NCBI RefSeq assembly: GCF_016735675.1
Contig: NZ_JAERSG010000004.1
Coordinates: 248,001 to 312,000 of the forward strand
Reading direction: 5' to 3'
From: Nocardioides baculatus
Lineage (GTDB): Bacteria > Actinomycetota > Actinomycetes > Propionibacteriales > Nocardioidaceae
Length of the DNA stretch: 64,000 nucleotides
A model generated the notes under the pieces. The model had not been told where the DNA came from. It saw nothing but the letters and a program-made list of their open reading frames with translations, and searched no databases. How positions within the stretch are numbered: position 1 is the first letter of the stretch; each line of letters begins with the position of its first letter. The position numbers and the translations under genes were made by a program. Positions 27,863-36,448 of the stretch are shown here, in pieces.

Positions 27863-28965
27863 AGGACGACCACCGAACGCAGGACCCCGCCGGCGTGCAT
27901 CGTGTCGAAGGCGGCCTCGACGTCGCCGAGGCCGATCTCCTCGCTCACGAACGCGTCCAGGTCGAGCCGGCCCTGCTGGTAGAGGTCCACGAGCATCGGG
28001 AAGTCGCGCGAGGGGAGGCAGTCGCCGTACCAGGACGACTTCAGCGACCCGCCCCGTCCGAAGACGTCGATCAGCGGGATGTCGGGGACCTTCATGTCCG
28101 GGGTGGGCACGCCGACCAGCACGACCGTGCCGGCGAGGTCGCGGGCGTAGAACGCCTGCTTCCACGTCTCGGGCCGACCGACGGCGTCGATCACGACGTC
28201 CGCGCCGCCCTCGTGGCCGGTGCCGTCCGGCGGCGGCGTCAGCGAGCGGATCGCCTCGACGGCGTCGACCTCCTTCGAGTTCACCGTGTGGGTCGCGCCC
28301 ATCGACCGGGCGAGCTCGAGCTTCCGGTCGTCGACGTCCACCGCGATGATCCGAGCAGCGCCGGCCAGCGCGGAGCCGGCGATCGCGGCCATCCCGACAC
28401 CACCGCAGCCGATCACGGCGACGGTCGAGCCGCGTCCGACGTTGCCGGTGTTGATCGCCGCACCGAGGCCGGCCATCACGCCGCATCCCAGCAGGCCGAC
28501 CGCAGCGGCCCGGGCCGACGGGTCGACCTTGGTGCACTGACCGGCAGCGACGAGCGTCTTCTCCGCGAAGGCGCCGATCCCGAGGGCCGGCGAGAGCTCG
28601 GTGCCGTCCTCCAGCGTCATCTTCTGGGTCGCGTTGTGGGTCGCGAAGCAGTACCACGGCTCGCCGCGGTCGCACGCGCGGCAGTTGCCGCAGACCGCGC
28701 GCCAGTTGAGGACCACGAAGTCACCCGGCGCCACGGACGTCACGTCCGGCCCGACCGCCTCGACGACGCCCGCGGCCTCGTGCCCGAGCAGGAACGGGAA
28801 GTCGTCGTTGATCCCGCCCTCGCGGTAGTGCAGGTCGGTGTGGCACACGCCGCAGGCCTGCACCTTCACCACCGCCTCGCCCGGACCCGGGTCCGGGACG
28901 TTGATCGTGACCACCTCGACCGGCGCGCCCTTCGCGAGTGCGACCACGGCCTTGACCTGCTGCAT
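27859..28965 (-). CDS. S-(hydroxymethyl)mycothiol dehydrogenase / S-nitrosomycothiol reductase
   Basis: A 368-residue zinc-containing class III-type alcohol dehydrogenase. The catalytic-zinc site is [15 protein letters not shown] with GHEAAGVVE. The structural-zinc Cys cluster is [15 protein letters not shown], and the Rossmann motif is [14 protein letters not shown]. Sequence and its MBL partner match mycobacterial MscR (AdhE2), which oxidises the mycothiol-formaldehyde adduct and reduces S-nitrosomycothiol. AGGAG lies 8 nt before the ATG. It is divergent from the second SigE gene over a 145-bp gap, so sigma control of this detoxification pair is possible but not shown. Confidence 0.9.
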   Translation of the reverse strand: MQQVKAVVALAKGAPVEVVTINVPDPGPGEAVVKVQACGVCHTDLHYREGGINDDFPFLLGHEAAGVVEAVGPDVTSVAPGDFVVLNWRAVCGNCRACDRGEPWYCFATHNATQKMTLEDGTELSPALGIGAFAEKTLVAAGQCTKVDPSARAAAVGLLGCGVMAGLGAAINTGNVGRGSTVAVIGCGGVGMAAIAGSALAGAARIIAVDVDDRKLELARSMGATHTVNSKEVDAVEAIRSLTPPPDGTGHEGGADVVIDAVGRPETWKQAFYARDLAGTVVLVGVPTPDMKVPDIPLIDVFGRGGSLKSSWYGDCLPSRDFPMLVDLYQQGRLDLDAFVSEEIGLGDVEAAFDTMHAGGVLRSVVVL

Positions 28966-29110
28966 GCGGTGTCTCCTGTACGTCGGTTGAGGGTGCGTCG
29001 CGGTGAGCCTTGCAATGCGAGCCAAACAGATGCAACCCCCTGACCGGCGATCGCGTCCTCACCCCGACACGCCCCCGCCGGGGGCCCCGATATCGGACAG
29101 GAGGTGGAGG

Positions 29111-29677
29111 GTGACCACGACACTCGTGGACATGGGGTCGCAGGACCGTCGCGGCGGCAGGAACAGCCACAAGGACGCCGACTTCTCGGCGTACATGGCC
29201 GCGCGGCAGCCCGCCCTCTACCGGACGGCCTACCTCCTCGCGGGTGACCACGCCTCCGCCGAGGACCTCCTCCAGAACGCCTTCGCCAAGCTCTACCTCT
29301 CGTGGGACAAGATCCGCGACCACGGCGCACTGGACGGCTACGTCCGCCGGGTCATGGTCAACGAGAACAACTCGCTCTGGCGGCGGGCGTGGAAGCGTCG
29401 CGAGCACTCCACCGACACGATGCCGGAGACCGGCGCCCACGACACGTACGACGACGGCATGGGCGGGGCCCTCTGGTCCTACGTCCAGACCCTGCCGCCC
29501 AAGCAGCGCGCCGTCATCGTGCTGCGCTACTACGAGCAGCTCAGCGAGGCCGAGATCGCCGACGTGCTCGGCATCTCGGCCGGCACCGTGAAGTCCCAGG
29601 CCAGCCGCGCCCTCGCTGGACTGCGCGCCCGCGCTCCCCAGTCACTCAACCCCCGCGAGTCCGGAGACGCCTCATGA
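29111..29677 (+). CDS. SigE-family ECF RNA polymerase sigma factor (second copy)
   Basis: A 188-residue ECF sigma factor. Region 2 is FSAYMAARQPALYRTAYLLAGDHASAEDLLQNAFAKLY split over about 22-65. Region 4 (about 115-170) has QTLPPKQRAVIVLRYYEQLSE and the helix-turn-helix EIADVLGISAGTVKSQASRAL. GTG 29111 has AGGAGG 6 nt upstream, which fixes the start. An N-terminal extension of about 20 residues (MGSQDRRGGRNSHKDAD) precedes region 2. The next gene overlaps by 4 nt (ATGA) and encodes a membrane partner. It is a paralogue of the factor at 16757. Confidence 0.9.
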   Translation: MTTTLVDMGSQDRRGGRNSHKDADFSAYMAARQPALYRTAYLLAGDHASAEDLLQNAFAKLYLSWDKIRDHGALDGYVRRVMVNENNSLWRRAWKRREHSTDTMPETGAHDTYDDGMGGALWSYVQTLPPKQRAVIVLRYYEQLSEAEIADVLGISAGTVKSQASRALAGLRARAPQSLNPRESGDAS

Positions 29678-30912
29678 ACACTCCCCTCGAGGACCAGGTC
29701 CACGACGCCCTGCACCGTCGGGTCGACCCGATCCAGCACGCGCCCCTCACCGTGACCGACGTACGCCACCGCGCGCGCCGCATCCAGCGCCGCCGGGCGG
29801 CCGTGGCCGGCGGCGCCGTCGCCGCGGTCCTCGCCATCGCGATACCGGTCGGCCTCTCCGCCACCGGCACCAACCAGCGCAGCGACGTACCTCCCGCGAC
29901 GCAGTCGCCGAGCCCGACCCCGAGTCCAAGCCCCGCACCGGAGGTGACGTCCGGGACCATCGAGGTCGACCCGGAGAGCGCGGAGGTCGTCGAGCAGACG
30001 CCCGTCCCGCTCCTCGACGTCGACGGCCCCACGCTGATCACGCCCGACGGCACGCTCGACCTGCCCGCGGCCTACGACACCCTCACCCCCTACCTCGACG
30101 GCTGGGCGGGAGTCGCGCGCTACGACGAGCCCGACAAGTCCGGTGCGTTCATCGAGTTCCTGGGCGAGGACCTCCGCGTCGACGACGGCGGCGTCCCCAC
30201 CGGCGGCCTCGTCGAGAGCCCGGACGGCGCGCGGATCGCCTGGTCGGAGTACGACGGCACCCGGTGGCGCGTGATGGTCGCCGATCCGGCCGGTGGGACG
30301 GAGCCGGTCGAGACGACGTTCGCGCCGACGGCCGAGGAGGAGCCGGTGATCCCCGTCGGCTTCGTGTCCGACGACGCCGTGGCGGTCAGGGCGATGTACA
30401 ACATCGGTGACCCGAAGACCTTCGTGGCCAGCGGCGGCCAGCCGGTCGAGGTGCCCGGCCTGCTGCAGGCCGACACGGCTTCGTCAACGCTCGGCGTGGT
30501 GGCCGGCATCACCGAGTTCCGTCCGGACGCGACCTGCTCAGGTGTCGTCGACGCCGCCGCAGGGGGCGGGAGGCCCGCCTGGACCACCTGCGACCACCGT
30601 CTCGGCCCCTTCAGCGCGACCGGGACGTACGTCGTGGGCACCCTGCCGGAGGCCGAGTCCGGCTCGCGCGACATCACGGTGCTCGACGCGACCACCGGGG
30701 AGGAGGTCCTCACCTTCGAGGCCGCCCTCCCGCGCCGTACGGTCGGCGGGTTCTGGACGCAGATGACCTGGGTCGGGGACGAGGCACTCGTGGTGCGCCT
30801 CGCGAGCGGCGAGGACTACGTCATGATGCGACTCGGGCTCGACGGCTCGGTGCAACGCATCGGGATCGAGAGCGCGGGGGTGTCCGGCCTGAAGGTGGCC
30901 ATGCCGAGCTGA
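29674..30912 (+). CDS. Membrane partner of the second SigE factor (putative anti-sigma/sensor)
   Basis: A 412-residue protein with a cytoplasmic N-terminus of about 40 residues ending in basic RRIQRRR, one transmembrane helix (about 42-60), a Pro/Ser linker (SPSPTPSPSPAP) and an extracytoplasmic domain with propeller-like blocks such as TLIVTPDG-type and IAWSEYDGTRWRVMV. There is no zinc anti-sigma motif. The layout copies the partner at 17272, although direct sequence similarity is low. It ends 10 nt before a convergent lipoprotein gene. Confidence 0.68.
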   Translation: MNTPLEDQVHDALHRRVDPIQHAPLTVTDVRHRARRIQRRRAAVAGGAVAAVLAIAIPVGLSATGTNQRSDVPPATQSPSPTPSPSPAPEVTSGTIEVDPESAEVVEQTPVPLLDVDGPTLITPDGTLDLPAAYDTLTPYLDGWAGVARYDEPDKSGAFIEFLGEDLRVDDGGVPTGGLVESPDGARIAWSEYDGTRWRVMVADPAGGTEPVETTFAPTAEEEPVIPVGFVSDDAVAVRAMYNIGDPKTFVASGGQPVEVPGLLQADTASSTLGVVAGITEFRPDATCSGVVDAAAGGGRPAWTTCDHRLGPFSATGTYVVGTLPEAESGSRDITVLDATTGEEVLTFEAALPRRTVGGFWTQMTWVGDEALVVRLASGEDYVMMRLGLDGSVQRIGIESAGVSGLKVAMPS

Positions 30913-30922
30913 GGGCAGGGAG

Positions 30923-31534
30923 TCAGGACCCCGAGCTGTAGGTCAGCCGAACCGACTCGACGACCTCGCGCTGCTGCTCGGCCGGCATGATGCGGGGCAC
31001 GTTGACCCGGATCTCCACCAGCCCCGCTCCGTCCCACATCCCCATGACGTGGTCGATGTAGGTCGAGCCGTCCCTGGCCGTGTAGTAGTAGGCCGTCCGC
31101 GAGCCCAGCACGGTGGTCGGCTGCCGCTCGAAGCCGGGGGGCTTCGTGCGGTCGGGTCGCCACGAACGCCGCATCGCCTCGTCCAGCGACAGCTGGTCGG
31201 CCTGGTAGACCCCCAGGAAGACCCCTCCCGAGAGGCGGTTCCCGAAGGACCCGATCGCGCTGTCGGCGAAGGTGGTGTCGTTGTTGATCCTGAAACGTCG
31301 CGGGGCCGAGATGCTGTAGCTGCCCACCTGGAGGACCGGACCGTCGGCCGGCTCCACCTCGGGGGTCGTCTCGGTCGTCGTCTCGGTGGGGGTCTCGTCG
31401 GCCGACGGCGACTCGCTCGACGTGGCCGTGCTCTCGCCGCTGCTCGGTCGGGGGCTCTCGCCACCACCTCCGCAGCCGCTCACCGTGAGCACGAGCGCTG
31501 CCAGCACCACGAACGACCTGCGGCGGCCGCTCAT
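30923..31534 (-). CDS. Lipoprotein, second of a tandem pair
   Basis: A 203-residue lipoprotein: the signal has the lipobox LTVSGC (Cys21), then a 40-residue Ser/Thr/Glu linker, then a domain of about 140 residues. That domain shares a pattern with the upstream lipoprotein: APRRFRINNDTTFADSAIG against APEKWRITNDTPFGDTAVG, and AMRRSWRPDRTKPPGFERQP against AMRTSWQPGAKPTGFEEQP. The two clearly arose by duplication. The ATG overlaps the stop of the upstream copy (ATGA). The fold could be PsbP/Mog1-like, but that is a guess; function unknown. Confidence 0.72.
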   Translation of the reverse strand: MSGRRRSFVVLAALVLTVSGCGGGGESPRPSSGESTATSSESPSADETPTETTTETTPEVEPADGPVLQVGSYSISAPRRFRINNDTTFADSAIGSFGNRLSGGVFLGVYQADQLSLDEAMRRSWRPDRTKPPGFERQPTTVLGSRTAYYYTARDGSTYIDHVMGMWDGAGLVEIRVNVPRIMPAEQQREVVESVRLTYSSGS

Positions 31535-32145
31535 TCCGGGGCCCCCGGTCGCGGGCTGTGGTAGCTGGCGACGATCGAGTCCACGATCTCCTTCTGTCGG
31601 TCCGGCGACAGGGCGTTCGGGAGCTGGATGTTGAGCTCGATCGAGTAGCCCGAGTCCGACGTCCCCAGCACGTGCTCGGTGAGGAGCTTGTTCCCCACCG
31701 CCGTGTAGTAGAACGCGCTCAGGCCGCCGAGCACCGTCCGAGGTTGCTCCTCGAAGCCTGTCGGCTTGGCGCCCGGCTGCCACGACGTACGCATGGCCTG
31801 GGCGATCGACACGTTGCCTTCGGCGACGGTCGCGAGCAGCAGCCCGCCGCTGCGGCCGTCGTCGACCGGCCCGACGGCGGTGTCCCCGAACGGCGTGTCG
31901 TTGGTGATGCGCCACTTCTCCGGCGCGTTGACGGTGAAGTCCTTGACCTCGAGCTCGACACCGGTGGCGGGCTCGACGGTCGGCGTCGACTCCGGCAGCC
32001 CCGTCACGGACGGGGACGGCTCGCTCGACGACGGACTGGACGGGCTCTCGGACGGCCCGTCCGCCCCGTCCGGCTCGTCGACCCCCGCACACCCGGTCAG
32101 CACGAGCACCAGCCCTGCGACGGCCATCGCTCCACGTTGGCCCAT
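31531..32145 (-). CDS. Lipoprotein, first of a tandem pair
   Basis: A 204-residue lipoprotein with lipobox LVLTGC (Cys19), a Ser/Pro linker (SSPSSSEPSPS) and a soluble domain homologous to the next gene's. Blocks FTVNAPEKWRITNDTPFGD, TVLGGLSAFYYTAVGNKL and the final RQKEIVDSIVASYH are shared. It is divergent from the WXG100-like gene, with a 155-bp gap. ATG 32145 has a G-rich stretch upstream; ATG 32127 is the alternative. The pair may form an extracytoplasmic complex, possibly linked to the secreted proteins next door, by position only. Confidence 0.72.
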   Translation of the reverse strand: MGQRGAMAVAGLVLVLTGCAGVDEPDGADGPSESPSSPSSSEPSPSVTGLPESTPTVEPATGVELEVKDFTVNAPEKWRITNDTPFGDTAVGPVDDGRSGGLLLATVAEGNVSIAQAMRTSWQPGAKPTGFEEQPRTVLGGLSAFYYTAVGNKLLTEHVLGTSDSGYSIELNIQLPNALSPDRQKEIVDSIVASYHSPRPGAPE

Positions 32146-32300
32146 GCCACGTCCCCCCGAGTCGTTGGTCGGCGTACGCCCCGACCGTAACCCACGCACG
32201 CCGGCCGCTCTTCCCGAGGATCTGCGCTGGTAGCGGGATCATGCAAAACTGACGCCGACAACGTGTTTCACCGCAGGGGGATGCGGGAATAGGGGGCGAC

Positions 32301-32768
32301 ATGCTGCTCGCGGACATCGGAATCGTCACGAACGCCATGACGGTGCTCAACGCTCCACCAAGCCTGATCCAGCAGATCCGGGATCTCCTGCTGGAGAACT
32401 CGGACGGCCTCGAGAGCCAGGGCCAGGGCGTCACGGACGTCGCGCCCAGCTGGTTCGGCGGCTCCACCAACGCGAACCGCATCGGCGTCAACACGCGGAT
32501 GGCGCACCAGGAGGTTGTCGAGGAGTTCCAGAAGCTCGCCAACTCGCTGCGCGAGTACAGCGAGGCGCTCCAGCTGTGGGCCACCGAGGTGGCCGGTGTC
32601 GACGCGGACACCAACGCCGAGATGACCATGCGCCAGCAGGCGATCGAGCAGGTGAACACCACCGTCACCGCCGCCCAGGACGAGTCGTCCTCCGACACCA
32701 TCGGCGACGGCCACTACACCGAGCCGCCGGCGCCTGCCGCGCCCGCCACGGACGGGAGCACCTCCTGA
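32301..32768 (+). CDS. WXG100-like protein, candidate type VII secretion substrate
   Basis: A 155-residue protein with no signal peptide, predicted almost wholly helical. The turn SWFGGST near residue 52 has the W-x-G arrangement, between a first helix (LIQQIRDLLLENSDGLES) and a long second one (RMAHQEVVEEFQKLANSLREYSEALQLW). It is longer than the usual 100 residues because of a flexible C-terminal tail (TEPPAPAAPATDG). A canonical YxxxD/E secretion signal is not evident. AGGGGGCGAC precedes the ATG. The stop overlaps the next start (TGATG), so the two are translated together and probably form a heterodimer, like PE/PPE or EsxA/EsxB pairs. Confidence 0.65.
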   Translation: MLLADIGIVTNAMTVLNAPPSLIQQIRDLLLENSDGLESQGQGVTDVAPSWFGGSTNANRIGVNTRMAHQEVVEEFQKLANSLREYSEALQLWATEVAGVDADTNAEMTMRQQAIEQVNTTVTAAQDESSSDTIGDGHYTEPPAPAAPATDGSTS

Positions 32769-34213
32769 TGAGCATCGGACCCGAGCGCGCACGGCTGCGC
32801 CAGTACCTCCAGGGCGCGCGCCACGAGGCGACCAGCAGCGCCGGCAACAACTGGGAGATGAGCGCCCAGGTGCTGGGCCTGACCGCGGAAGCGATGCAGC
32901 AGGGGATGACCAAGGTCCGCGAGGGCGACGGCACCGATGACGGACTGGGCGGCGTCACCGCCACCAGGATCCTCGAGGCGTTCAAGGCCTCGGCACAGTC
33001 GATGAAGGACAAGTCGGTCAAGATCAACGACGCTGGCGTGGCCCTGCGCGACACCGCCGAGGTCATGCGCAAGGCCGAGGAGGCCGAGGCGAAGATGGCC
33101 GTGCTCGAGCAGCCGCCCACCTACACGCCGCCGACCTACTCCCCCGGTGCCCCGCCGTCGTCGGCGCAGATCAAGAAGGACGGCGAGGACCGGGCAGCGG
33201 CCAACGCCAAGATGGACACCTACAACAGCCAGAAGGCCGAGCAGGAGGCCGCCGCCGCCGACTGGGCGCAGAAGATGGACACCGCGTTCCTCGCTGCGAT
33301 CCCGCCGATGCAGGCGATCCACGGCCAGCCGGACCCGACCGAGCCGCCGCCCCACGTGCCCACCTCACCGACCAGTCCCACCACGCCGACCACTCCCGGC
33401 ACCCCGGGCACGCCGAGCGAGCCGCCGAAGCCCCCCGGCAACGACAACGACGGGAGGGACGACGACGGCAAGGACAAGGACAGGGACAAGGACAAGGACC
33501 CGATCATCACTCCGCCTCCGCCGCCCCCGCCGGTCGAGTGGCCGCCTCCGCCGCCGCCGGAGCCGTGGCCCCCGAACCCGAATCCCAACCCCACCCCGGT
33601 CCCGAACCCCCACCCGCACCCGACGCCGTCGACGTCCGTCATCGGGACGACGCAGAGCGGGATCGACTACACCGGGTCCAGCGGCAGCGTGCCCACGCCG
33701 ACGACGTCGGGCTCTGCTCCCTCGGCCGGTGCGTCGGCCGCGGCACTCGGCGCAGCGGGCGGTGCCGGTGGGATGGCCGCAGGCGCGATGCGCCCGGGCG
33801 CGGTGCCGACCTCGGCGACCCGTGGCGCGACGCCGGTCCGTCCGATCGGCTCTTCCGCTCGCGCGGGCGGCTCGGGCGCACTGTCGCGCTCCGCGGGCTC
33901 GGCCGGCTCCGCAGGCCGCGCCGGCTCGGCCGGCAGCGCGGCTGGTCGCGGCGCCGGCTCGGCCGGTGGACGCGGCACCGGCAGCGCGTCCGGTCGCGGC
34001 AGCGCCAAGGGCAGCGCCGGCGGTCGCGGTGGCGCTGGTGGCCGCAGTGCCGGCTCCAGCGGCTCCCGCTCAGGTTCTCGCGGTTCGGCCGGCGGCGCCT
34101 CGGGCCGCGGTGGCCGCAGGGGCGAGGACGAGAAGGACAACGAGCGCGACAGCCTGGTCTACGACCAGGACTGGCTCGGCGACGACGACGTCGCACCCGG
34201 CGTCCTCGACTGA
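32768..34213 (+). CDS. PPE-like secreted protein with Pro-rich and Gly/Ser/Arg-rich regions
   Basis: A 481-residue protein with a helical N-terminal domain (about 1-115). A charged/proline-rich region follows (about 115-290), including Lys/Asp repeats KDKDRDKDKD and runs of Pro. Next comes a Gly/Ser/Ala/Arg low-complexity region (about 320-455). The acidic tail contains RGEDEKDNERDSLVYDQDW and ends APGVLD. PPE-domain proteins of Saccharopolyspora-like actinobacteria end in a similar acidic segment finishing APPVIG. It overlaps the WXG100-like gene and is followed by a terminator. I infer a type VII substrate or surface protein; no ESX membrane or ATPase gene is in the window. Confidence 0.6.
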   Translation: MSIGPERARLRQYLQGARHEATSSAGNNWEMSAQVLGLTAEAMQQGMTKVREGDGTDDGLGGVTATRILEAFKASAQSMKDKSVKINDAGVALRDTAEVMRKAEEAEAKMAVLEQPPTYTPPTYSPGAPPSSAQIKKDGEDRAAANAKMDTYNSQKAEQEAAAADWAQKMDTAFLAAIPPMQAIHGQPDPTEPPPHVPTSPTSPTTPTTPGTPGTPSEPPKPPGNDNDGRDDDGKDKDRDKDKDPIITPPPPPPPVEWPPPPPPEPWPPNPNPNPTPVPNPHPHPTPSTSVIGTTQSGIDYTGSSGSVPTPTTSGSAPSAGASAAALGAAGGAGGMAAGAMRPGAVPTSATRGATPVRPIGSSARAGGSGALSRSAGSAGSAGRAGSAGSAAGRGAGSAGGRGTGSASGRGSAKGSAGGRGGAGGRSAGSSGSRSGSRGSAGGASGRGGRRGEDEKDNERDSLVYDQDWLGDDDVAPGVLD

Positions 34214-34240
34214 GGCAGCTCAGCCAGGACGCCACGATGC

Positions 34241-34266
34241 AGGTCCCCGCTCTCGGGCGGGGACCT
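34241..34266 (+). terminator. Terminator after the WXG100/PPE-like pair
   Basis: AGGTCCCCGC (34241-34250) pairs perfectly with GCGGGGACCT (34257-34266) over a 6-nt loop, 27 nt after the stop. It lies between this pair and the convergent tsaD gene and may serve both strands. Confidence 0.7.
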
Positions 34267-34296
34267 TCGTCATGTCCGCACCGTCCGGGCGACGGC

Positions 34297-35343
34297 TCAG
34301 GCGACGACGGTGGTGATCGGCAGGGACGAGTCGGCCGGCAGGTCCAGCAGCGACGGCGTACGTCCTCGCGCGACGAGCTCGGCCCCGAGTGCGGCGACCA
34401 TGGCCCCGTTGTCGGTGCAGAGGCCGGGGCGCGGGACCCGGACCCGGATGCCCCGGGCGGTGGCGCGCTCCTCGGCCATCGCCCGGAGGCGGCTGTTGGC
34501 GGCCACGCCGCCGCCGATGAGGATGTCCTCGATCCCGCGGCTCGTGGCCGCGTCGATCGCCTTGCGGGTGAGCACGTCGCAGACGGCCTCCTGGAACGAC
34601 GCGGCCACGTCGGCGACGTCGATCGTCACGCCGTCGCGCTGCTGCGCCTCCACCCAGCGCGCGACCGCGGTCTTCAGCCCGGAGAACGAGAAGTCGAAGC
34701 GGTGCCGTTCGAGGTCGCGCTTGCTCGACAGGCCACGCGGGAAGTCGATCGCGACGCTGTTGCCGCTGCGGGCCGCCTTGTCGATGTGCGGACCGCCCGG
34801 GAACGGCAGTCCGAGCAGTCGGGCGACCTTGTCGAAGGCCTCACCGGCGGCGTCGTCGATCGTCGAGCCCATCGGCTCGACGCCGACGGTCACGTCGGTG
34901 ACCTCGAGCAGGCTGGAGTGGCCGCCGGAGACGAGCATCGCGAGGCAGGGCTCGGGCAGCGGGCCGTGCTCGAGCTGGTCGACGGCGACGTGGGCGGCGA
35001 GGTGGTTGACGCCGTAGATCGGCTTGCCGAGCCCGATCGCCAGCGCCTTCGCGCTGGCCACGCCGACGAGGAGCGCGCCGGCCAGACCGGGGCCGCTCGT
35101 CACCGCGATCGCGTCGACGTCGCTGAGCGCGATCCCGGCGGTCTCGGCGGCTCGCTCGATCGTGGGGACCATCGCCTCGAGGTGCGCGCGGCTGGCGACC
35201 TCAGGCACCACGCCACCGAAGCGGGCGTGCTCCTCGACGCTGCTCGCCACGGTGTCGGCGAGGAGCGTGTGCCCGCGGACGATGCCGACACCGGTCTCGT
35301 CGCAGGACGTCTCGATGCCCAGGACGAGTGGCTCGTCAGTCAT
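34297..35343 (-). CDS. tsaD: tRNA N6-adenosine threonylcarbamoyltransferase TsaD
   Basis: A 348-residue TsaD (Gcp/Kae1 family), the catalytic subunit that moves the threonylcarbamoyl group onto A37 of ANN-decoding tRNAs (t6A). It has the start [15 protein letters not shown], the metal-binding region [16 protein letters not shown], the ATP-site [12 protein letters not shown], and [11 protein letters not shown] near the C-terminus. Full length. It is the last gene of the chain tsaE-tsaB-rimI-tsaD and overlaps rimI by 8 nt. Only TsaC, needed to make threonylcarbamoyl-AMP, is missing from the window. Confidence 0.97.
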   Translation of the reverse strand: MTDEPLVLGIETSCDETGVGIVRGHTLLADTVASSVEEHARFGGVVPEVASRAHLEAMVPTIERAAETAGIALSDVDAIAVTSGPGLAGALLVGVASAKALAIGLGKPIYGVNHLAAHVAVDQLEHGPLPEPCLAMLVSGGHSSLLEVTDVTVGVEPMGSTIDDAAGEAFDKVARLLGLPFPGGPHIDKAARSGNSVAIDFPRGLSSKRDLERHRFDFSFSGLKTAVARWVEAQQRDGVTIDVADVAASFQEAVCDVLTRKAIDAATSRGIEDILIGGGVAANSRLRAMAEERATARGIRVRVPRPGLCTDNGAMVAALGAELVARGRTPSLLDLPADSSLPITTVVA

Positions 35344-35803
35344 GGAGCGTCGCCGTCTCCGCGCGGGCGGCGCCCGGGAGCCAGCGGCACATGACCAGCG
35401 CCTCGGAACCGTCGCGGTAGTAGTGGGGTCTTACGTCGATCACGCTGAACTGGCGAGCGACGTAGAAGCCGAGGGCCTCGACGTTGGTCACACTGACCTC
35501 GAGCAGCATCCGGGAGGCGTCGTCGGTGTCCACCAGCAGCTCGTCGAGCAGCTGCGAGGCGAGCCCCGCGCGCCGCGCCGCGGGGCGTACGGCGATGCGC
35601 AGCAGGTCGACGATGTCGCCGGCGGACATGGTCACGGCGTAGCCGTCGAGGTCACCGGAGGCGTCCTCGGACACGACGAACCGGCGCCCGGGACCCTCGA
35701 TCTCCTGCCGCACCAGCGACTCGTTCCACGCGTCGGCGCCGAACAGCTCGTGCTCGAGCGCGGTCAGGCGCGGCAGGTCGGCCAGGGCGGCGGGACGGAT
35801 CAC
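35336..35803 (-). CDS. rimI: Ribosomal protein S18-alanine N-acetyltransferase RimI
   Basis: A 155-residue GNAT protein. The start [30 protein letters not shown] is typical of actinobacterial RimI. The acetyl-CoA loop lies in [19 protein letters not shown], and the late motif [25 protein letters not shown] includes the Tyr pair. RimI acetylates the N-terminal Ala of ribosomal protein S18 and possibly other N-termini. The GTG overlaps the tsaB stop (GTGA) and its end overlaps tsaD by 8 nt; clustering with t6A genes is usual. Confidence 0.93.
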   Translation of the reverse strand: MIRPAALADLPRLTALEHELFGADAWNESLVRQEIEGPGRRFVVSEDASGDLDGYAVTMSAGDIVDLLRIAVRPAARRAGLASQLLDELLVDTDDASRMLLEVSVTNVEALGFYVARQFSVIDVRPHYYRDGSEALVMCRWLPGAARAETATLHD

Positions 35804-36438
35804 GAGACCGGCTTTCTGGGTGCTCCGGCGACCGCGTCGGGACGCCGGAGGTAGAGAGGTTCGGGGTCGAGCAATTCTACGAGCTCACCGCTGACGCCGT
35901 GGGCGATCCACCCCGCACCCGGCCTGTCGGGGGTGATGGCGTGCGGGAAGTGGTCGGGGTAGAGGAGCGGACCGGCTCCCGCCACGGGCGCGTCGGTGGC
36001 GACCTCGGCCGGCTTCGCCACGACCGGTCCCTCGAGGCGGCGCCCGTCGGCGTCGTAGGACGCGAGGTAGACCTCCTTGCGCCGGGCGTCGGTGGCCACG
36101 AGGAAGCTGCCCGTGGGCGCGGACGTCTCGACGACCTGGAGGGCGATCGCGTCGAGCGAGCAGACGCCGTAGACCGGGAGGTCGAGCACGAAGCCGAGTG
36201 TGCGGGCCGTGACGATCCCGACCCGGAGGCCGGTGAACGGGCCCGGTCCGACGCCCACTGCGATCGCGGTGAGGTCCTGCCGCACGATGCCGGCGTCCTC
36301 CATCGCGCGGGCGATGAGGGGAGCGAGGTGCTCGCCGTGCTTCATCGGCTGCTCGGACGAGAGCTCGACCACCACGCGCTCGCCGTCGTGGAGCGCGACG
36401 GTCACCAGCGGGGTCGCGGTGTCGAGGGCGAGGAGCAC
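35800..36438 (-). CDS. tsaB: tRNA threonylcarbamoyladenosine biosynthesis protein TsaB
   Basis: A 212-residue TsaB, the inactive TsaD paralogue that scaffolds the t6A complex. The ASKHA start LLALDTATPLVTVALHDG, SEQPMKHGEHLAPLI and VGVGPGPFTGLRVGIVTARTLG are diagnostic. The C-terminal part is shorter than in E. coli, as in other actinobacteria. The GTG start is 10 nt after the TsaE stop. It lies between TsaE and RimI in an overlapping gene chain. Confidence 0.95.
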   Translation of the reverse strand: MLLALDTATPLVTVALHDGERVVVELSSEQPMKHGEHLAPLIARAMEDAGIVRQDLTAIAVGVGPGPFTGLRVGIVTARTLGFVLDLPVYGVCSLDAIALQVVETSAPTGSFLVATDARRKEVYLASYDADGRRLEGPVVAKPAEVATDAPVAGAGPLLYPDHFPHAITPDRPGAGWIAHGVSGELVELLDPEPLYLRRPDAVAGAPRKPVS

Positions 36439-36448
36439 GGCGACGAGA

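Noticed and set aside
32768..34213. A frameshifted or artefactual open frame caused by GC-rich low complexity
   Set aside because: The start overlaps the upstream gene as TGATG, the N-terminal domain is non-repetitive and helical, and the tail shares an acidic pattern with PPE-like proteins, so I keep it as a real gene.
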